Below are positions 24,311-33,946 of a DNA stretch of 64,000 bases, in pieces (the first letter of the stretch is position 1; every line of letters begins with the position of its first letter). The notes below the pieces were generated by a model that ran no database searches, was not told the origin of the DNA, and worked only from the letters and a program-made list of their open reading frames with translations. This stretch comes from Stutzerimonas stutzeri TS44 (GTDB lineage Bacteria > Pseudomonadota > Gammaproteobacteria > Pseudomonadales > Pseudomonadaceae). Location of the stretch: positions 124,001 to 188,000 of the forward strand of contig AJXE01000001.1 of the NCBI GenBank assembly GCA_000263395.1. Reading direction: 5' to 3'. The position numbers and the translations under genes are program-made.

Positions 24311-25066
24311 ATGTGCCTGATCGTTTTCGCCTGGCGCCCCGGCCACGCCCTGCCGCTGCTGCTGGCCGCCAACCGCGACGAGTTCCACGCCCGCCCGAGC
24401 CTGCCGCTGGCCGCCTGGGAGGACGCACCGGCCATCATCGGTGGGCGCGACCTGCAGGCAGGCGGCACCTGGCTGGGCATCCGTCCCGATGGCCGCTTCG
24501 CCGCGCTGACCAACATCCGCAACGGCGGTCAGCCAGCCGGCCGACGCAGTCGTGGCGAGCTGGTGGAACGTTACCTGCGCGACGAGCTGGCGCCGGCCGA
24601 CTATCTCGCCGGGCTGGCCGCAGGCATCGGCGACTATGCCGGCTTCAACCTGCTGGCCGGCACCGCACGGGAACTCTGGCATTTCAACTCCCAGTCCGGG
24701 GCGCCGCGGCGGCTGGAAGCGGGCGTCTATGGCCTGTGCAACGCCGACCTGGATACGCCCTGGCCGAAGCTGCGCCGGGCGCGCAGCGCCCTGGCCGCAC
24801 GGCTGGAGCTGGCCGATATCGAAGCGCTGCTGCAACTGCTCGACGATCGTGAGCCGGCGCCCGACGCGGAGCTGCCGAGCACCGGTGTGTCGCTGGAATG
24901 GGAGCGCCGGCTGTCGAGCATCTTCATCACCGGCGCCGAATACGGCACGCGCGCCAGCACCGCGCTGCTGCGCTGGCAGGATGGCGCAGTGGATATCCAT
25001 GAACGGCGTTTCGGCCCGGCCGGCGTGCTCGGCGATACGCGCTATCGCCTGCCGCCGCGCGACTGA
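24311..25066 (+). CDS. NRDE (TANGO2-type) family protein
   Basis: A 251-residue protein beginning MCLIVFAWRPGH and carrying the signature LAANRDEFHARPS, with the initiator-adjacent Cys2 that resembles an N-terminal nucleophile position. GRDLQAGGTWLGI and AALTNIRN are further family blocks. The family is related to human TANGO2 and has been linked to membrane transport and heme trafficking, but no bacterial reaction is established. The start was set at the conserved MCLIV. It converges with ptsP (10 bases between stops). Confidence 0.88.
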   Translation: MCLIVFAWRPGHALPLLLAANRDEFHARPSLPLAAWEDAPAIIGGRDLQAGGTWLGIRPDGRFAALTNIRNGGQPAGRRSRGELVERYLRDELAPADYLAGLAAGIGDYAGFNLLAGTARELWHFNSQSGAPRRLEAGVYGLCNADLDTPWPKLRRARSALAARLELADIEALLQLLDDREPAPDAELPSTGVSLEWERRLSSIFITGAEYGTRASTALLRWQDGAVDIHERRFGPAGVLGDTRYRLPPRD

Positions 25067-25076
25067 ACCAGCCGCG

Positions 25077-27350
25077 TCACACCGCGGCGGAGGGGTTGAT
25101 CAGGCGATTCAGGCCGAGGTTGCGCAGCGTCAACTGCACGGTGGCGTGGATCACCTGCGGACTGTCGAGCACCATCACCCGTGCCAGCAGCTCGCGGGCG
25201 GTCTGCAGGCTGACCTGACGCAGCAGCCACTTGACCTTGGGCAGGTTGGTGGCGTTCATCGACAGGCTGTCGAACCCCATCGCCAGCAGCAGCATGGCGG
25301 CAGCCGGATCGCCGGCCATCTCGCCGCAGATACTCACCGGGCGGCCTTCGGCATGCGCCTCGTGAACCACGCGCTGCAGGGCCTCGAGCACGGCCGGATG
25401 CAGATAGTCGTAGAGATCGGCGACGCGCGGATTGTTGCGATCGACCGCCAGCAGGTACTGGGTCAGGTCGTTGGAGCCGACCGAGATGAAGTCCACCAGG
25501 CGCGCCATCTCGCGCGTCAGGTAAACCGCCGCGGGCACCTCGATCATCACGCCCACCGGCGGCATCTGCACGTCCAGGCCTTCGTCGCGCACCTCGCCCC
25601 AGGCGCGGTGGATCAGGTGCAGCGCTTCTTCCAGCTCGCGCAGCCCGGAAATCATCGGCAGCAGGATGCGCAGGTTGTTCAGCCCGACACTGGCCTTGAG
25701 CATCGCGCGGGTCTGCAGCAGGAAGATTTCCGGGTGATCCAGCGTGACGCGGATGCCGCGCCAGCCGAGGAACGGGTTCTCTTCCTTGATCGGGAAATAC
25801 GGCAGCGACTTGTCGCCGCCGATGTCCAGGCTGCGCATGGTGACCGGCAGCGGATGGAATGCTTCCAGCTGCTCGCGATAGATCGCCATCTGTTCCTTCT
25901 CGCTGGGGAAACGCTCCTTGATCATGAAGGGCACTTCGGTGCGATACAGGCCGACACCCTCGGCGCCACGCTCCTGCGCGCGCACCACATCGGCGAGCAG
26001 ACCGGTGTTGACCCACAGCGGGATACGCCGGCCATCGGTGGTCTCGCAGGGCAGCTCGCGCAGCACGTCGAGCCCTTCGGAGAGCTGGCGTTCCTGCTCG
26101 GCGAGCACTGCGTACTGCTCGCGCAGCACCTTGCCGGGGTTGGTGATGATCTCGCCGCGATAGCCGTCGATGATCAGCTCGATACCATCGACCTTCGAAT
26201 ACGGCAGATCGACCGCGCCCATCACCGTCGGGATGCCCATCGCCCGCGCCAGAATCGCTACGTGCGAGTTGCTCGAGCCGAGCACCGAAACCATGCCGGC
26301 GAGCTTGCCTTCGGGCACCTCGCCGAGCATCGCCGGCGACAGCTCCTCGCTGACCAGGATGGTCTTGTCCGGGTAGGTCAGGGCCTGCTGGCGGGCCTCC
26401 TGCAGGTAGGAGAGCAGGCGCCGGCCGATGTCCTTGACGTCCGAGGCGCGCTCGCGCAGGTAGGCGTCGTCCATCAGCTCGAAACGCCGCACATGCTCGG
26501 TCACCACCTGGCGCAGCGCACCCTGCGCCCACTGGCCGGTACGGATGACCCTGGTCACCTCGCCGGCCAGCGCCGAGTCGTCGAGCATCATCAGGTAGAC
26601 GTCGAACAGCGCGCGTTCTTCCTTGCGCATCTGGTTGGCGAGCTTCTCGGACAGCGTGCGCATGTCCGCGCGTACCGCTTCGAGCGCCGCCTCGAACAGC
26701 ACCAGCTCGGCGCCGATGTCATCGACGGTCTTGTCCGGCACCACGTCCAGATCGGCCGGCGGCAGCACCACCACCGCCGTGCCGACGCAGGCGCCCGGCG
26801 CGCCGGGAATACCGACGAAGCGCGTTTCCTGGATGCCCTTGCCCTGCCGGCCGAGGCCGCGGATCGAGCCGGTCGCCTCGGCGTGGGCGATGACACCGGC
26901 GAGCTGCGCGCTCATGGTGACGAGAAAAGCCTCCTCACCTTCATCGAACTGGCGGCGCTCCCTCTGCTGGACGACCAGCACGCCCATCACCCGCCGGTGG
27001 TGGATGATCGGTGCACCAAGGAAGGAGGCGTAACGCTCCTCACCGGTTTCGGCGAAATAGCGGTAGCGCGGGTGTTCGGAGGCGTGCTCGAGGTTGAGCG
27101 GCTCCTCGCGGGTGCCGACCAGGCCGACCAGGCCTTCGTTGGGCGCCATGCTGACCTTGCCGATGGCGCGCTTGTTCAGGCCCTCGGTGGCCATCAGCAC
27201 GAAGCGTTCGGTTTCCGGATCGAGCAGATAGACCGAGCAGACATGGCTGCCCATGGCCTCCTTGACTCTCAGCACGATGATGCCCAATGCCGCCTTGAGG
27301 TCCTTGGCGGCGTTCACTTCCTGGACAATCTTGCGCAGCGTGCCGAGCAT
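25077..27350 (-). CDS. ptsP: Phosphoenolpyruvate-protein phosphotransferase PtsP (EI-Ntr)
   Basis: A 757-residue first enzyme of the nitrogen phosphotransfer system; it takes phosphate from PEP and passes it to NPr (PtsO). An N-terminal GAF domain (about residues 5-155) is followed by the EI helical domain and the phosphohistidine domain with H363 in LGSSNSHVAILARA. The PEP-binding barrel has LDIGGDKSLPYF, GWRGIRV, VGVMIEVPAAVYL, SVGSNDLTQYLLAVDRNN and SICGEMAGDP. The GAF domain of homologues senses glutamine. It starts 28 bases after the rppH stop, so the two form an operon. Confidence 0.96.
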   Translation of the reverse strand: MLGTLRKIVQEVNAAKDLKAALGIIVLRVKEAMGSHVCSVYLLDPETERFVLMATEGLNKRAIGKVSMAPNEGLVGLVGTREEPLNLEHASEHPRYRYFAETGEERYASFLGAPIIHHRRVMGVLVVQQRERRQFDEGEEAFLVTMSAQLAGVIAHAEATGSIRGLGRQGKGIQETRFVGIPGAPGACVGTAVVVLPPADLDVVPDKTVDDIGAELVLFEAALEAVRADMRTLSEKLANQMRKEERALFDVYLMMLDDSALAGEVTRVIRTGQWAQGALRQVVTEHVRRFELMDDAYLRERASDVKDIGRRLLSYLQEARQQALTYPDKTILVSEELSPAMLGEVPEGKLAGMVSVLGSSNSHVAILARAMGIPTVMGAVDLPYSKVDGIELIIDGYRGEIITNPGKVLREQYAVLAEQERQLSEGLDVLRELPCETTDGRRIPLWVNTGLLADVVRAQERGAEGVGLYRTEVPFMIKERFPSEKEQMAIYREQLEAFHPLPVTMRSLDIGGDKSLPYFPIKEENPFLGWRGIRVTLDHPEIFLLQTRAMLKASVGLNNLRILLPMISGLRELEEALHLIHRAWGEVRDEGLDVQMPPVGVMIEVPAAVYLTREMARLVDFISVGSNDLTQYLLAVDRNNPRVADLYDYLHPAVLEALQRVVHEAHAEGRPVSICGEMAGDPAAAMLLLAMGFDSLSMNATNLPKVKWLLRQVSLQTARELLARVMVLDSPQVIHATVQLTLRNLGLNRLINPSAAV

Positions 27351-27378
27351 GCTCAGAGGCTTTCTCCCCGATCTTTCA

Positions 27379-27858
27379 TCAGTCCCGCACGGGTAGGCGC
27401 GGTGCGAGTTCTTTGAGTGCGCGACGGTAGACCTCGCGCTTGAAGGTGACGACCTGGCCCAGCGGATACCAGTAGCTGACCCAGCGCCAGCCGTCGAATT
27501 CGGGCTTGCCGGTCAGATCCATGCGCACCCGCTCCTCGGCGCCGGTCAGGCGCAGCAGAAACCACTTCTGCTTCTGACCGATGCACAGCGGCTGGCTATG
27601 CGTGCGCACCAGGCGCTGCGGCAGACGATAGCGCAACCAGCCACGGGTGCAGGCGAGGATGTTCACATCCCGCTCTTCCAGCCCGACTTCCTCGTTGAGT
27701 TCGCGGTACAGCGCTTCTTCGGGCGTCTCGCGCGGGTTGATGCCACCCTGCGGAAACTGCCAGGCGTCCTGGTTGATCCGCCGCGCCCACAGCACCTGGC
27801 CGACATCATTGGTGAGGATGATGCCGACATTCGGGCGAAAACCATCGGAATCGATCAC
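27379..27858 (-). CDS. rppH: RNA pyrophosphohydrolase
   Basis: A 159-residue Nudix hydrolase that removes pyrophosphate from 5'-triphosphate RNA ends and so triggers RNase E decay. The Nudix box is [20 protein letters not shown]. The start is a GTG at 27858 (encoding the family N terminus [15 protein letters not shown]) with GAGG 9 bases upstream; an in-frame upstream ATG at 27909 extends past the conserved start. The RppH-ptsP linkage is conserved across gammaproteobacteria. Confidence 0.95.
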   Translation of the reverse strand: MIDSDGFRPNVGIILTNDVGQVLWARRINQDAWQFPQGGINPRETPEEALYRELNEEVGLEERDVNILACTRGWLRYRLPQRLVRTHSQPLCIGQKQKWFLLRLTGAEERVRMDLTGKPEFDGWRWVSYWYPLGQVVTFKREVYRRALKELAPRLPVRD

Positions 27859-28036
27859 GGCTAGCAACCTCGCAAACGCATGTCGCCGCATTGTTCCACA
27901 AAACGCCAATCAGCCGAAAGCGCGACAAGCCGCCAGCCGCGCATCGCCGAAGGCACCGAAGCGGCGACGAGGTCTGGCGCTGGCGCCACATTTGGTTATG
28001 CTGGCGCCGCCATTCATCTTGCGAAGGAATCCATCC

Positions 28037-28690
28037 GTGCGCCTGGCTCTATTCGACCTCGACAACACCCTGCTGGCCGGTGACAGCGATCATGCCTGGG
28101 GAGAATTTCTCTGCCAGCGCGGCCTGGTGGACGTCGACACCTACCGCGCGCGCAACGACGCCTTCTATCAGGACTACCTCGACGGCAGGCTCGACGTGCA
28201 CGCCTATCAGAATTTCTGCCAGGAGATTCTCGGCCGCACCGACATGCCGCAGCTGGCGCAATGGCACGCGGACTTCATGCGCGCGCATATCGAGCCGATC
28301 GTACTGGCCAAGGGCGAGGCGCTGATACGCCAGCACCTGGAAGCCGGCGACCGCGTCGTCATCATCACCGCCACCAACCGCTTCATCACCGGCCCGATCG
28401 CCGCGCGGCTGGGTGTGCCGACCCTGCTGGCCACCGAGTGCGAAATGCAGGACGGCCGCTACACGGGGCGCCTGATCGACACCCCCTGCTTCCAGGAAGG
28501 CAAGGTGGAGCGCATCGAGCGCTGGCTCGCCGAGAGCGGGCAGTCACTCGAGGGCAGCTATTTCTACAGCGATTCGCGCAACGACCTGCCGCTGCTCGAG
28601 CGCGTCAGCCATCCGGTCGCGGTCGATCCGGACCCGACCCTGCGCGGCATCGCCGAACAGCGTGGCTGGCAGATCATCTCGCTGCGCTGA
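28037..28690 (+). CDS. HAD-IB family hydrolase (phosphatase)
   Basis: A 217-residue haloacid-dehalogenase-superfamily phosphatase from a GTG start preceded by AAGGA. Motif I is [14 protein letters not shown] (nucleophile and acid aspartates), motif [10 protein letters not shown], and motif [17 protein letters not shown], with KVERIERWL between. The helical cap after motif I fits subfamily IB (SerB-like), and homologues include histidinol-phosphatase-like enzymes. The substrate is not determinable here. Divergent from rppH with 178 bases between starts, a pairing also seen in PAO1 (from memory). Confidence 0.88.
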   Translation: MRLALFDLDNTLLAGDSDHAWGEFLCQRGLVDVDTYRARNDAFYQDYLDGRLDVHAYQNFCQEILGRTDMPQLAQWHADFMRAHIEPIVLAKGEALIRQHLEAGDRVVIITATNRFITGPIAARLGVPTLLATECEMQDGRYTGRLIDTPCFQEGKVERIERWLAESGQSLEGSYFYSDSRNDLPLLERVSHPVAVDPDPTLRGIAEQRGWQIISLR

Positions 28691-28707
28691 TCTTCGCACC
28701 GCCCGGC

Positions 28708-29148
28708 TCAGGCCGGCTTGGCACCCATCAGCGCGCTGATCGCCAGCAGCACCAGCAGGATCAACCCGACATAGGTCAGGCTGAAACCCAGCAGCCGCGC
28801 CGATGCCGGCGCCTCGCCGAGCGCTGCCCAGGCGCGCAGGCGCCCGGCCAGCAGCAGCCCGAGCGGCAGCAGCAACACGAACAGCAGCGAGCTGAGCAGC
28901 AGCCACAGCTGGCCCAGCGGCCAGCCGGCCAGATGCACCAGCCACCAGCCGCTCACCGGCAGCGACAGACCGAGCAGCGCCAGCAACGGCAGCGACAGCC
29001 GGCGCGTGCGCCGCAGCTTGCCCTGCAGCGCGGCCGCATCGCCGCGCCGCCAGCTGCGCCAGAGCAACACCAGGTGCGCGACGACTCCGAGGATCAGCAG
29101 CACCGCCGAGGCGCCGTGGGCGATTCGCAGCAGCAGATAGTGGTCCAT
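28708..29148 (-). CDS. DUF2269 family small membrane protein
   Basis: A 146-residue inner-membrane protein with four hydrophobic segments (HGASAVLLILGVVAHLVLLW; LSLPLLALLGLSLPVSGWWL; LWLLLSSLLFVLLLPLGLLL; YVGLILLVLLAISALMGAK). The start MDHYLLLRIAHG has AAGGAG 6 bases upstream. It resembles the DUF2269 group of predicted integral membrane proteins. It begins 22 bases after the ilvA stop, so it is probably read from ilvA, and converges on the HAD gene. Function unknown. Confidence 0.8.
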   Translation of the reverse strand: MDHYLLLRIAHGASAVLLILGVVAHLVLLWRSWRRGDAAALQGKLRRTRRLSLPLLALLGLSLPVSGWWLVHLAGWPLGQLWLLLSSLLFVLLLPLGLLLAGRLRAWAALGEAPASARLLGFSLTYVGLILLVLLAISALMGAKPA

Positions 29149-29170
29149 GCGCTCTCCTTGGGTCGCCCGA

Positions 29171-30685
29171 TCAGCCGAGGAATAGCCGATAGGCCGGGTT
29201 GTCGCTTTCATCCCAGTAGCGATAGCCGATCTTGTCCAGCGCCGCCGGCAGCAGATGGCGTTCCTCGGCAGGTACCTGCAACCCGGCGACGACACGGCCA
29301 TCGGCGGCGCCGTGATTGCGGTAGTGGAACATCGAGATGTTCCAGCGCCCGCCCAGCTTGTTGAGGAAGTTGAACAGCGCGCCGGGGCGCTCAGGGAATT
29401 CGAAACGCAGCACCATCTCGTTGCTCACCCCGGCCGCGTGGCCACCAACCATATGGCGGATATGCAGCTTGGCCAGCTCGTTGTCGGTCAGGTCGAGTAC
29501 CGGGAAGCCCTTGTCACGCAGCCCCTCGACCAGCGCCGCGCGCGGATCGTTTTCCGGATGGGTCTGCACGCCGACGAAGATGTGCGCCTCGCGATCGGTG
29601 TGGAAACGGTAGTTGAATTCGGTGATCTGGCGCTTGCCGATCGCCTCGCAGAAGGCCTTGAAGCTGCCCGGCTGCTCGGGAATGGTCACGGCGATGATCG
29701 CCTCGCGCTTCTCGCCCAGCTCGGCACGCTCGGCAACGTGGCGCAGGCGGTCGAAATTGACGTTGGCGCCCGAGTCGATCGCCACCAGTACCTGGCCGCT
29801 GATGCCCTCGCGCTCGACGTATTTCTTGATGCCGGCCACACCCAGCGCGCCGGCCGGCTCGGTGATCGAGCGGGTATCGTCGTAGATATCCTTGATCGCC
29901 GCACAGATCTCGTCGGTGCTGACGGTGATCACCTCGTCGACGTAGTGCTTGCAGACATCGAAGGTGTGCTGGCCGATCTGCGCCACCGCCACGCCGTCGG
30001 CGAACAGCCCGACCTGCTCCAGCACCACGCGCTCGCCCGCCGCCAGCGCCGCCTGCAGGCAGTTGCAGTCGTCCGGCTCGACGCCGATCACGCGCGTCTG
30101 CGGATGCAGATACTTCACATAGGCGGCAATCCCGGAAATCAGCCCGCCGCCGCCCACCGGCACGAAGATCGCGTCGATCGGCCCCTGGTGCTGGCGCAGG
30201 ATTTCCATCGCCACGGTGCCCTGGCCGGCGATCACGTCGGGGTCGTCGTAGGGGTGGATATAGGCCAGTCCCTTCTCCTCGACCAGCTTCAGCGAATAGG
30301 CCAGCGCCTCGGGAAACGCATCGCCATGCAGCACCACCTTGCCGCCGCGGGCGCGCACGCCCTGCACCTTGAGCTCCGGCGTGGTGCGCGGCATGACGAT
30401 GGTCGCCTTGATTCCCAGTTGCCGCGCGGCCAGCGCCACGCCCTGGGCGTGATTGCCGGCCGAGGCGGTGACCACGCCGCGCGCCAGCTCCTCGGGCGAC
30501 AGCTGCGCCAGCTTGTTGTAGGAGCCGCGCACCTTGAAGGAGAACACCGGCTGCAGATCCTCGCGTTTGAGCAGAATCTGGTTGCCGATGCGCTCGGACA
30601 ACTGGCGGGCGGGTTGCAGCGGGGTTTCGACGGCGACGTCGTAGACGCGCGAGGTGAGGATCTTCTTGACGTAGTGTTCGAGCAT
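29171..30685 (-). CDS. ilvA: Threonine ammonia-lyase, biosynthetic
   Basis: A 504-residue PLP enzyme that deaminates threonine to 2-oxobutanoate, the entry to isoleucine synthesis. The PLP lysine is K51 in FSFKVRGSYNKLAQ; TASAGNHAQGVALAA and PVGGGGLISGIA hold the substrate and phosphate loops. Residues about 330-504 contain two ACT-like regulatory domains (VTIPEQPGSFKAFCEAIG; LRFEFPERPGALFNFLNKLG) that bind isoleucine and valine. The start MLEHYVKKIL is the family start. Divergent from rpiA. Confidence 0.96.
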   Translation of the reverse strand: MLEHYVKKILTSRVYDVAVETPLQPARQLSERIGNQILLKREDLQPVFSFKVRGSYNKLAQLSPEELARGVVTASAGNHAQGVALAARQLGIKATIVMPRTTPELKVQGVRARGGKVVLHGDAFPEALAYSLKLVEEKGLAYIHPYDDPDVIAGQGTVAMEILRQHQGPIDAIFVPVGGGGLISGIAAYVKYLHPQTRVIGVEPDDCNCLQAALAAGERVVLEQVGLFADGVAVAQIGQHTFDVCKHYVDEVITVSTDEICAAIKDIYDDTRSITEPAGALGVAGIKKYVEREGISGQVLVAIDSGANVNFDRLRHVAERAELGEKREAIIAVTIPEQPGSFKAFCEAIGKRQITEFNYRFHTDREAHIFVGVQTHPENDPRAALVEGLRDKGFPVLDLTDNELAKLHIRHMVGGHAAGVSNEMVLRFEFPERPGALFNFLNKLGGRWNISMFHYRNHGAADGRVVAGLQVPAEERHLLPAALDKIGYRYWDESDNPAYRLFLG

Positions 30686-30813
30686 TCTGGTTATCTTGGC
30701 GGGCATTACGGAGGGATCGCTCGAGTCTACTCCGCGATACCCGCGGCGACCACCGGCAATCGGCCGTCCCGCTACCGGCGCATCCGCCGGGCCAGCCGCC
30801 GCCGACTCCGGGC

Positions 30814-30819
30814 TATAAT
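30814..30819 (+). promoter_or_regulatory. Candidate -10 element for rpiA
   Basis: A perfect TATAAT (in GGCTATAATC) 33 bases upstream of the rpiA ATG, giving a transcript start near 30826. The expected -35 position is GC-rich (GCCAGC) and matches poorly. Confidence 0.5.
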
Positions 30820-30851
30820 CGGTGCCTCGTCAATCCAGCCCCGGACCCTCC

Positions 30852-31523
30852 ATGACCCAGGATCAGCTCAAGCAGGCCGTCGCCCAGGCCGCCGTCGACC
30901 ATATCGTCCCGCACCTCAGTGATCGCAGCATCATCGGCGTCGGCACCGGCTCCACCGCCAACTTCTTCATCGACCTGCTGGCCAAGCACAAGGGCTTCTT
31001 CGACGGCGCGGTGGCCAGCTCCGAGGCTACCGCCGAGCGACTGAAAGGGCACGGCATCCCGGTCTACGACCTGAACTCGGTCAGCGAACTGGAGTTCTAC
31101 GTCGACGGCGCCGACGAGACCAACAAGCACCTGGAACTGATCAAGGGCGGCGGCGCCGCGCTGACCCGCGAGAAGATCGTCGCGGCCGTGGCCCGGACCT
31201 TCATCTGCATCGCCGATGGCAGCAAGCTGGTCGAACAGCTCGGCGCCTTCCCGCTGCCGGTGGAGGTGATTCCGATGGCGCGCAGCCATGTCGCCCGCGA
31301 ACTGGTGAAACTCGGCGGCGACCCGGTCTATCGCGACGGCGTGGTGACCGACAACGGCAACGTGATCCTCGACGTGCACAACATGGCGATCGGCTTCGCC
31401 CCGGAGCTCGAAGGCAAGATCAACGACATCGTCGGCGTGGTCAGCAACGGCCTGTTCGCCATGCGCCCGGCCGATCTGCTGCTGCTGGGCACCGCCAGCG
31501 GCGTGCAGACACTGACGCGCTGA
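30852..31523 (+). CDS. rpiA: Ribose-5-phosphate isomerase A
   Basis: A 223-residue isomerase interconverting ribose 5-phosphate and ribulose 5-phosphate in the non-oxidative pentose phosphate pathway. Motifs: [15 protein letters not shown] (phosphate loop), [34 protein letters not shown] with the catalytic aspartates and lysine, and [19 protein letters not shown]. The ATG at 30852 gives the family start [12 protein letters not shown]. The ilvA-rpiA divergence is conserved in Pseudomonas. Confidence 0.96.
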   Translation: MTQDQLKQAVAQAAVDHIVPHLSDRSIIGVGTGSTANFFIDLLAKHKGFFDGAVASSEATAERLKGHGIPVYDLNSVSELEFYVDGADETNKHLELIKGGGAALTREKIVAAVARTFICIADGSKLVEQLGAFPLPVEVIPMARSHVARELVKLGGDPVYRDGVVTDNGNVILDVHNMAIGFAPELEGKINDIVGVVSNGLFAMRPADLLLLGTASGVQTLTR

Positions 31524-31605
31524 AACGAAGCGGCATTTTCGGCCGCCTGCGGCTACGCTTGTGGTACTGCGCCGCCCGGCGCAGTCCATCACAGGAGGTG
31601 TCTCC

Positions 31606-31953
31606 ATGCCCGGCAAGTTCCAGCTGAAGAAAGCCGCCAACGGCCAGTTTCATTTCAACCTGCTGGCCAGCAACGGCCAGATCATTCTTTCCAGCGAGCA
31701 GTACAAGGCTCATGCCTCGGCCATCAACGGCATCGACTCGGTGCGCAAGAACGCCACCCGCGAAGGCGCCTTCGAGATCAAGGAGTCGAGCAACGGCAAG
31801 CACTACTTCGTGCTCAAGGCCACCAACGGCCAGGTCATCGGCCAGAGCCAGATGTATGCCAGCCTGAGCAGCGCCGAGCATGGCTGCGAGTCGGTGCGCA
31901 ATCACGCGCCGGACGCGGCGCTGCAAGATGAAAGTGCCGCACCGGTCGCATGA
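31606..31953 (+). CDS. YegP family protein (tandem DUF1508)
   Basis: A 115-residue protein made of two visible copies of one motif: GKFQLKKAANGQFHFNLLAS with GIDSVRKNA, then GAFEIKESSNGKHYFVLKAT with GCESVRNHA. Each copy is a DUF1508 beta-beta-beta-alpha unit, and the family is small, soluble and widespread. The start MPGKF follows AGGAGG with an 8-base gap, a strong site. It lies 82 bases after rpiA, as in other pseudomonads. Function unknown. Confidence 0.9.
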   Translation: MPGKFQLKKAANGQFHFNLLASNGQIILSSEQYKAHASAINGIDSVRKNATREGAFEIKESSNGKHYFVLKATNGQVIGQSQMYASLSSAEHGCESVRNHAPDAALQDESAAPVA

Positions 31954-31962
31954 TCCGCGGGG

Positions 31963-32871
31963 TTACTTGCGAAACACGTAGAACAGGTTCGGTTCGCTGA
32001 CCAGGTACAACGTGCCGTCTGCCGACATGGCGATGCCTTCGGCCTGCGGCACGTCTGCTTCGAGTCCATGCCGGCCCGCCGTCAGCCGCAGGCTGCTGAG
32101 CGGCTGCCCGGCCAGATCCAGCTCGACCACCAGTCGCGACTCGTCCGACAGGGCCAGCAGATGGCCGCTCGCCGCGTCGTACTGCAGGCTGGAAAGGTCA
32201 CGCACGAACAGGCCGGCATCGCGCCGGGGATCATCCTGCACGTGTACGGCATAGGGCTCGTTCGGGTCCGCATGCGGGAACCCCTGAATCTCGTAGATCC
32301 GCAGCGGGTCGCGTTCCTTGGCCACAAAAAGTCGCCGGCCAGGCGCATCGTAAGCCAATCCTTCGAAACCCTTGTTGCCGTTGCGACCGATCCCGATCGA
32401 CAGCTGCCGGACACCGCTCGCATCAATCACCGAAGTCTGCTCGTTGACCTCCACCTGCAGCAGGCGCTGCTCGCGCTCGTCACTGATCACGTAGACGCCA
32501 CGACTCACATACTCGATGGCTTCGGGATCACCAAACCCCTCCAGGCGGATCGAGCGCAGCAGGCGGCCATCCAGACTCAGCTCCAGCAAGCGCGGATTGC
32601 CATTGGTCACCGCGATCAGACTGTTGCGGTCCGGATCGTAGGTGAGCGCGGAAAGGTCATCTTCGACCCCCTCGATCACCTGCGCCTGCACCACCGCACG
32701 GTAATCCGGCAGCCATAACGAACGCTCCCGGCGCTGATCCGCATGGCGCCACTGCTGGTACTCGAACCAGGCGCGCTCGGGAAGCTGAAAATGCCAGGCG
32801 ATGATGGCCGAGAGGGCGACCAGCAGAGCGGCCAGGATAGAAAATGCAACAGATCGTGAGGCTACGTGCAT
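31963..32871 (-). CDS. Membrane-anchored SdiA-regulated-type (YjiK-like) protein, copy 1
   Basis: A 302-residue protein with one N-terminal membrane helix (VAFSILAALLVALSAIIAW) and an extracytoplasmic beta-propeller-like domain of the SdiA-regulated/YjiK family. Typical blocks are EDDLSALTYDPDRNSLIAV, GDPEAIEYVSRGVYVISDER, GNKGFEGLAYDAPGRRLFVA, AKERDPLRIYEI and AEGIAMSADGTLYLVSEPNL. Close paralogue of the next gene upstream on this strand, 71 bases away. The domain is esterase/lactonase-like in fold, but no activity is proven. It converges with the YegP-like gene (9 bases between stops). Confidence 0.83.
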   Translation of the reverse strand: MHVASRSVAFSILAALLVALSAIIAWHFQLPERAWFEYQQWRHADQRRERSLWLPDYRAVVQAQVIEGVEDDLSALTYDPDRNSLIAVTNGNPRLLELSLDGRLLRSIRLEGFGDPEAIEYVSRGVYVISDEREQRLLQVEVNEQTSVIDASGVRQLSIGIGRNGNKGFEGLAYDAPGRRLFVAKERDPLRIYEIQGFPHADPNEPYAVHVQDDPRRDAGLFVRDLSSLQYDAASGHLLALSDESRLVVELDLAGQPLSSLRLTAGRHGLEADVPQAEGIAMSADGTLYLVSEPNLFYVFRK

Positions 32872-32942
32872 AAGCGGCTTGCTTCCAGACTGAAGTCGTC
32901 CAGCGTGCCACGCTCAGGCTTACGCCAAGCTGAACGGCATGC

Positions 32943-33857
32943 TCAGCGTGGACGGCGACTGAACACGTAGAAGCGATTTGGCTCGCCAACCACATAGATA
33001 TTGCCTGCACCGTCCATCGCCACCCCCTCGGCCTGCTCGATGCCGTGCACCAGCCCGTTGAGCCCGCCGAACAGGCTGATGAAGCTGCGCGGCCGCCCCC
33101 GCAGGTCCAGCTCCACCAGCAACCGCGATTCGTCGGAGAGCAGCAGCGTATGGCCGCTGCGCGGGTCGATGGCCACCGAGGAGATATCGCGCACCAGCAG
33201 CGGTTGACGCGGCAGCGCTTCGAGCACCCCGACACCGCCGTCTTCCCCGGGGAACGGCAGCTCGAACAGGCCCTGCGGATCGCGCTCCTTGGCCAGCAGC
33301 AGGCGTTGCGTATGCGGGTTCCAGGCCAGCCCCTCGAAGCCTTTGTTGCCGGCATCGGCAAAGCCGAGGTCATGCACCGCCAGATCGTCCAGGTCGACGC
33401 TTTCCATGCTCGGTTCGGGGCGAACCACCGCCACCAGCCGACGGCGCTCGTCAACGATCGTCAGCCGCCCATCGTTCAGCGCTTCGACAGCCTCCGGGTC
33501 GGAGAAGCCGATCAGGCGTACACGGCGTAACACCACGCCACCCGGAGTGAACTCGACCAGCTGAGGATTTTGCCCGGTCACGGTCCACAAGGTGCCCGAC
33601 AGCGGGTTCCAGGTCAGGCCGGAGATCTCATCCTCTTCCAGCCCCAGCAGGGTCGTTTCCAACGCCAGCTCGTAGTCAGGCAGCCAGATACTGGCAGCGC
33701 GCTGCTCGACACCAACCGACTGTTCGCGCCAGTAGAGCCGTAACTGGTCATCCCAGTGCAACAGGTGGCCGGCAACCGCCACGGCGATCAACACCAACAA
33801 CAGGACGGCCTTGATGGTCAGGCGCCAGCGAGATGAGCGAGCGGGAACGGCGGGCAT
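32943..33857 (-). CDS. Membrane-anchored SdiA-regulated-type (YjiK-like) protein, copy 2
   Basis: A 304-residue paralogue of the downstream gene, with the same plan: an N-terminal helix (LTIKAVLLLVLIAVAVAGHLL), then a propeller domain with EDEISGLTWNPLSGTLWTV, SDPEAVEALNDGRLTIVDER, AGNKGFEGLAWNPHTQRLLL, AKERDPQGLFEL and AEGVAMDGAGNIYVVGEPNR. The two share the GNKGFEGLA-AKERDP core and overall length but differ widely elsewhere, so the duplication is old. Probably co-transcribed with copy 1. Role unknown. Confidence 0.83.
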   Translation of the reverse strand: MPAVPARSSRWRLTIKAVLLLVLIAVAVAGHLLHWDDQLRLYWREQSVGVEQRAASIWLPDYELALETTLLGLEEDEISGLTWNPLSGTLWTVTGQNPQLVEFTPGGVVLRRVRLIGFSDPEAVEALNDGRLTIVDERRRLVAVVRPEPSMESVDLDDLAVHDLGFADAGNKGFEGLAWNPHTQRLLLAKERDPQGLFELPFPGEDGGVGVLEALPRQPLLVRDISSVAIDPRSGHTLLLSDESRLLVELDLRGRPRSFISLFGGLNGLVHGIEQAEGVAMDGAGNIYVVGEPNRFYVFSRRPR

Positions 33858-33946
33858 GGAGAGGGTTCCAGCGAAAGGCCGCGCATTACAGCACGGCGGC
33901 CATACGCTGGAAAACGTGGATTACGTCGCAATTGCTCGCAGAATGC

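Noticed and set aside
24552-27416. Open frame of about 950 codons on the plus strand opposite ptsP
   Set aside because: It mirrors the ptsP coding sequence; the sequence is His/Gln/Asp-rich without domains and overlaps the NRDE gene in another frame.
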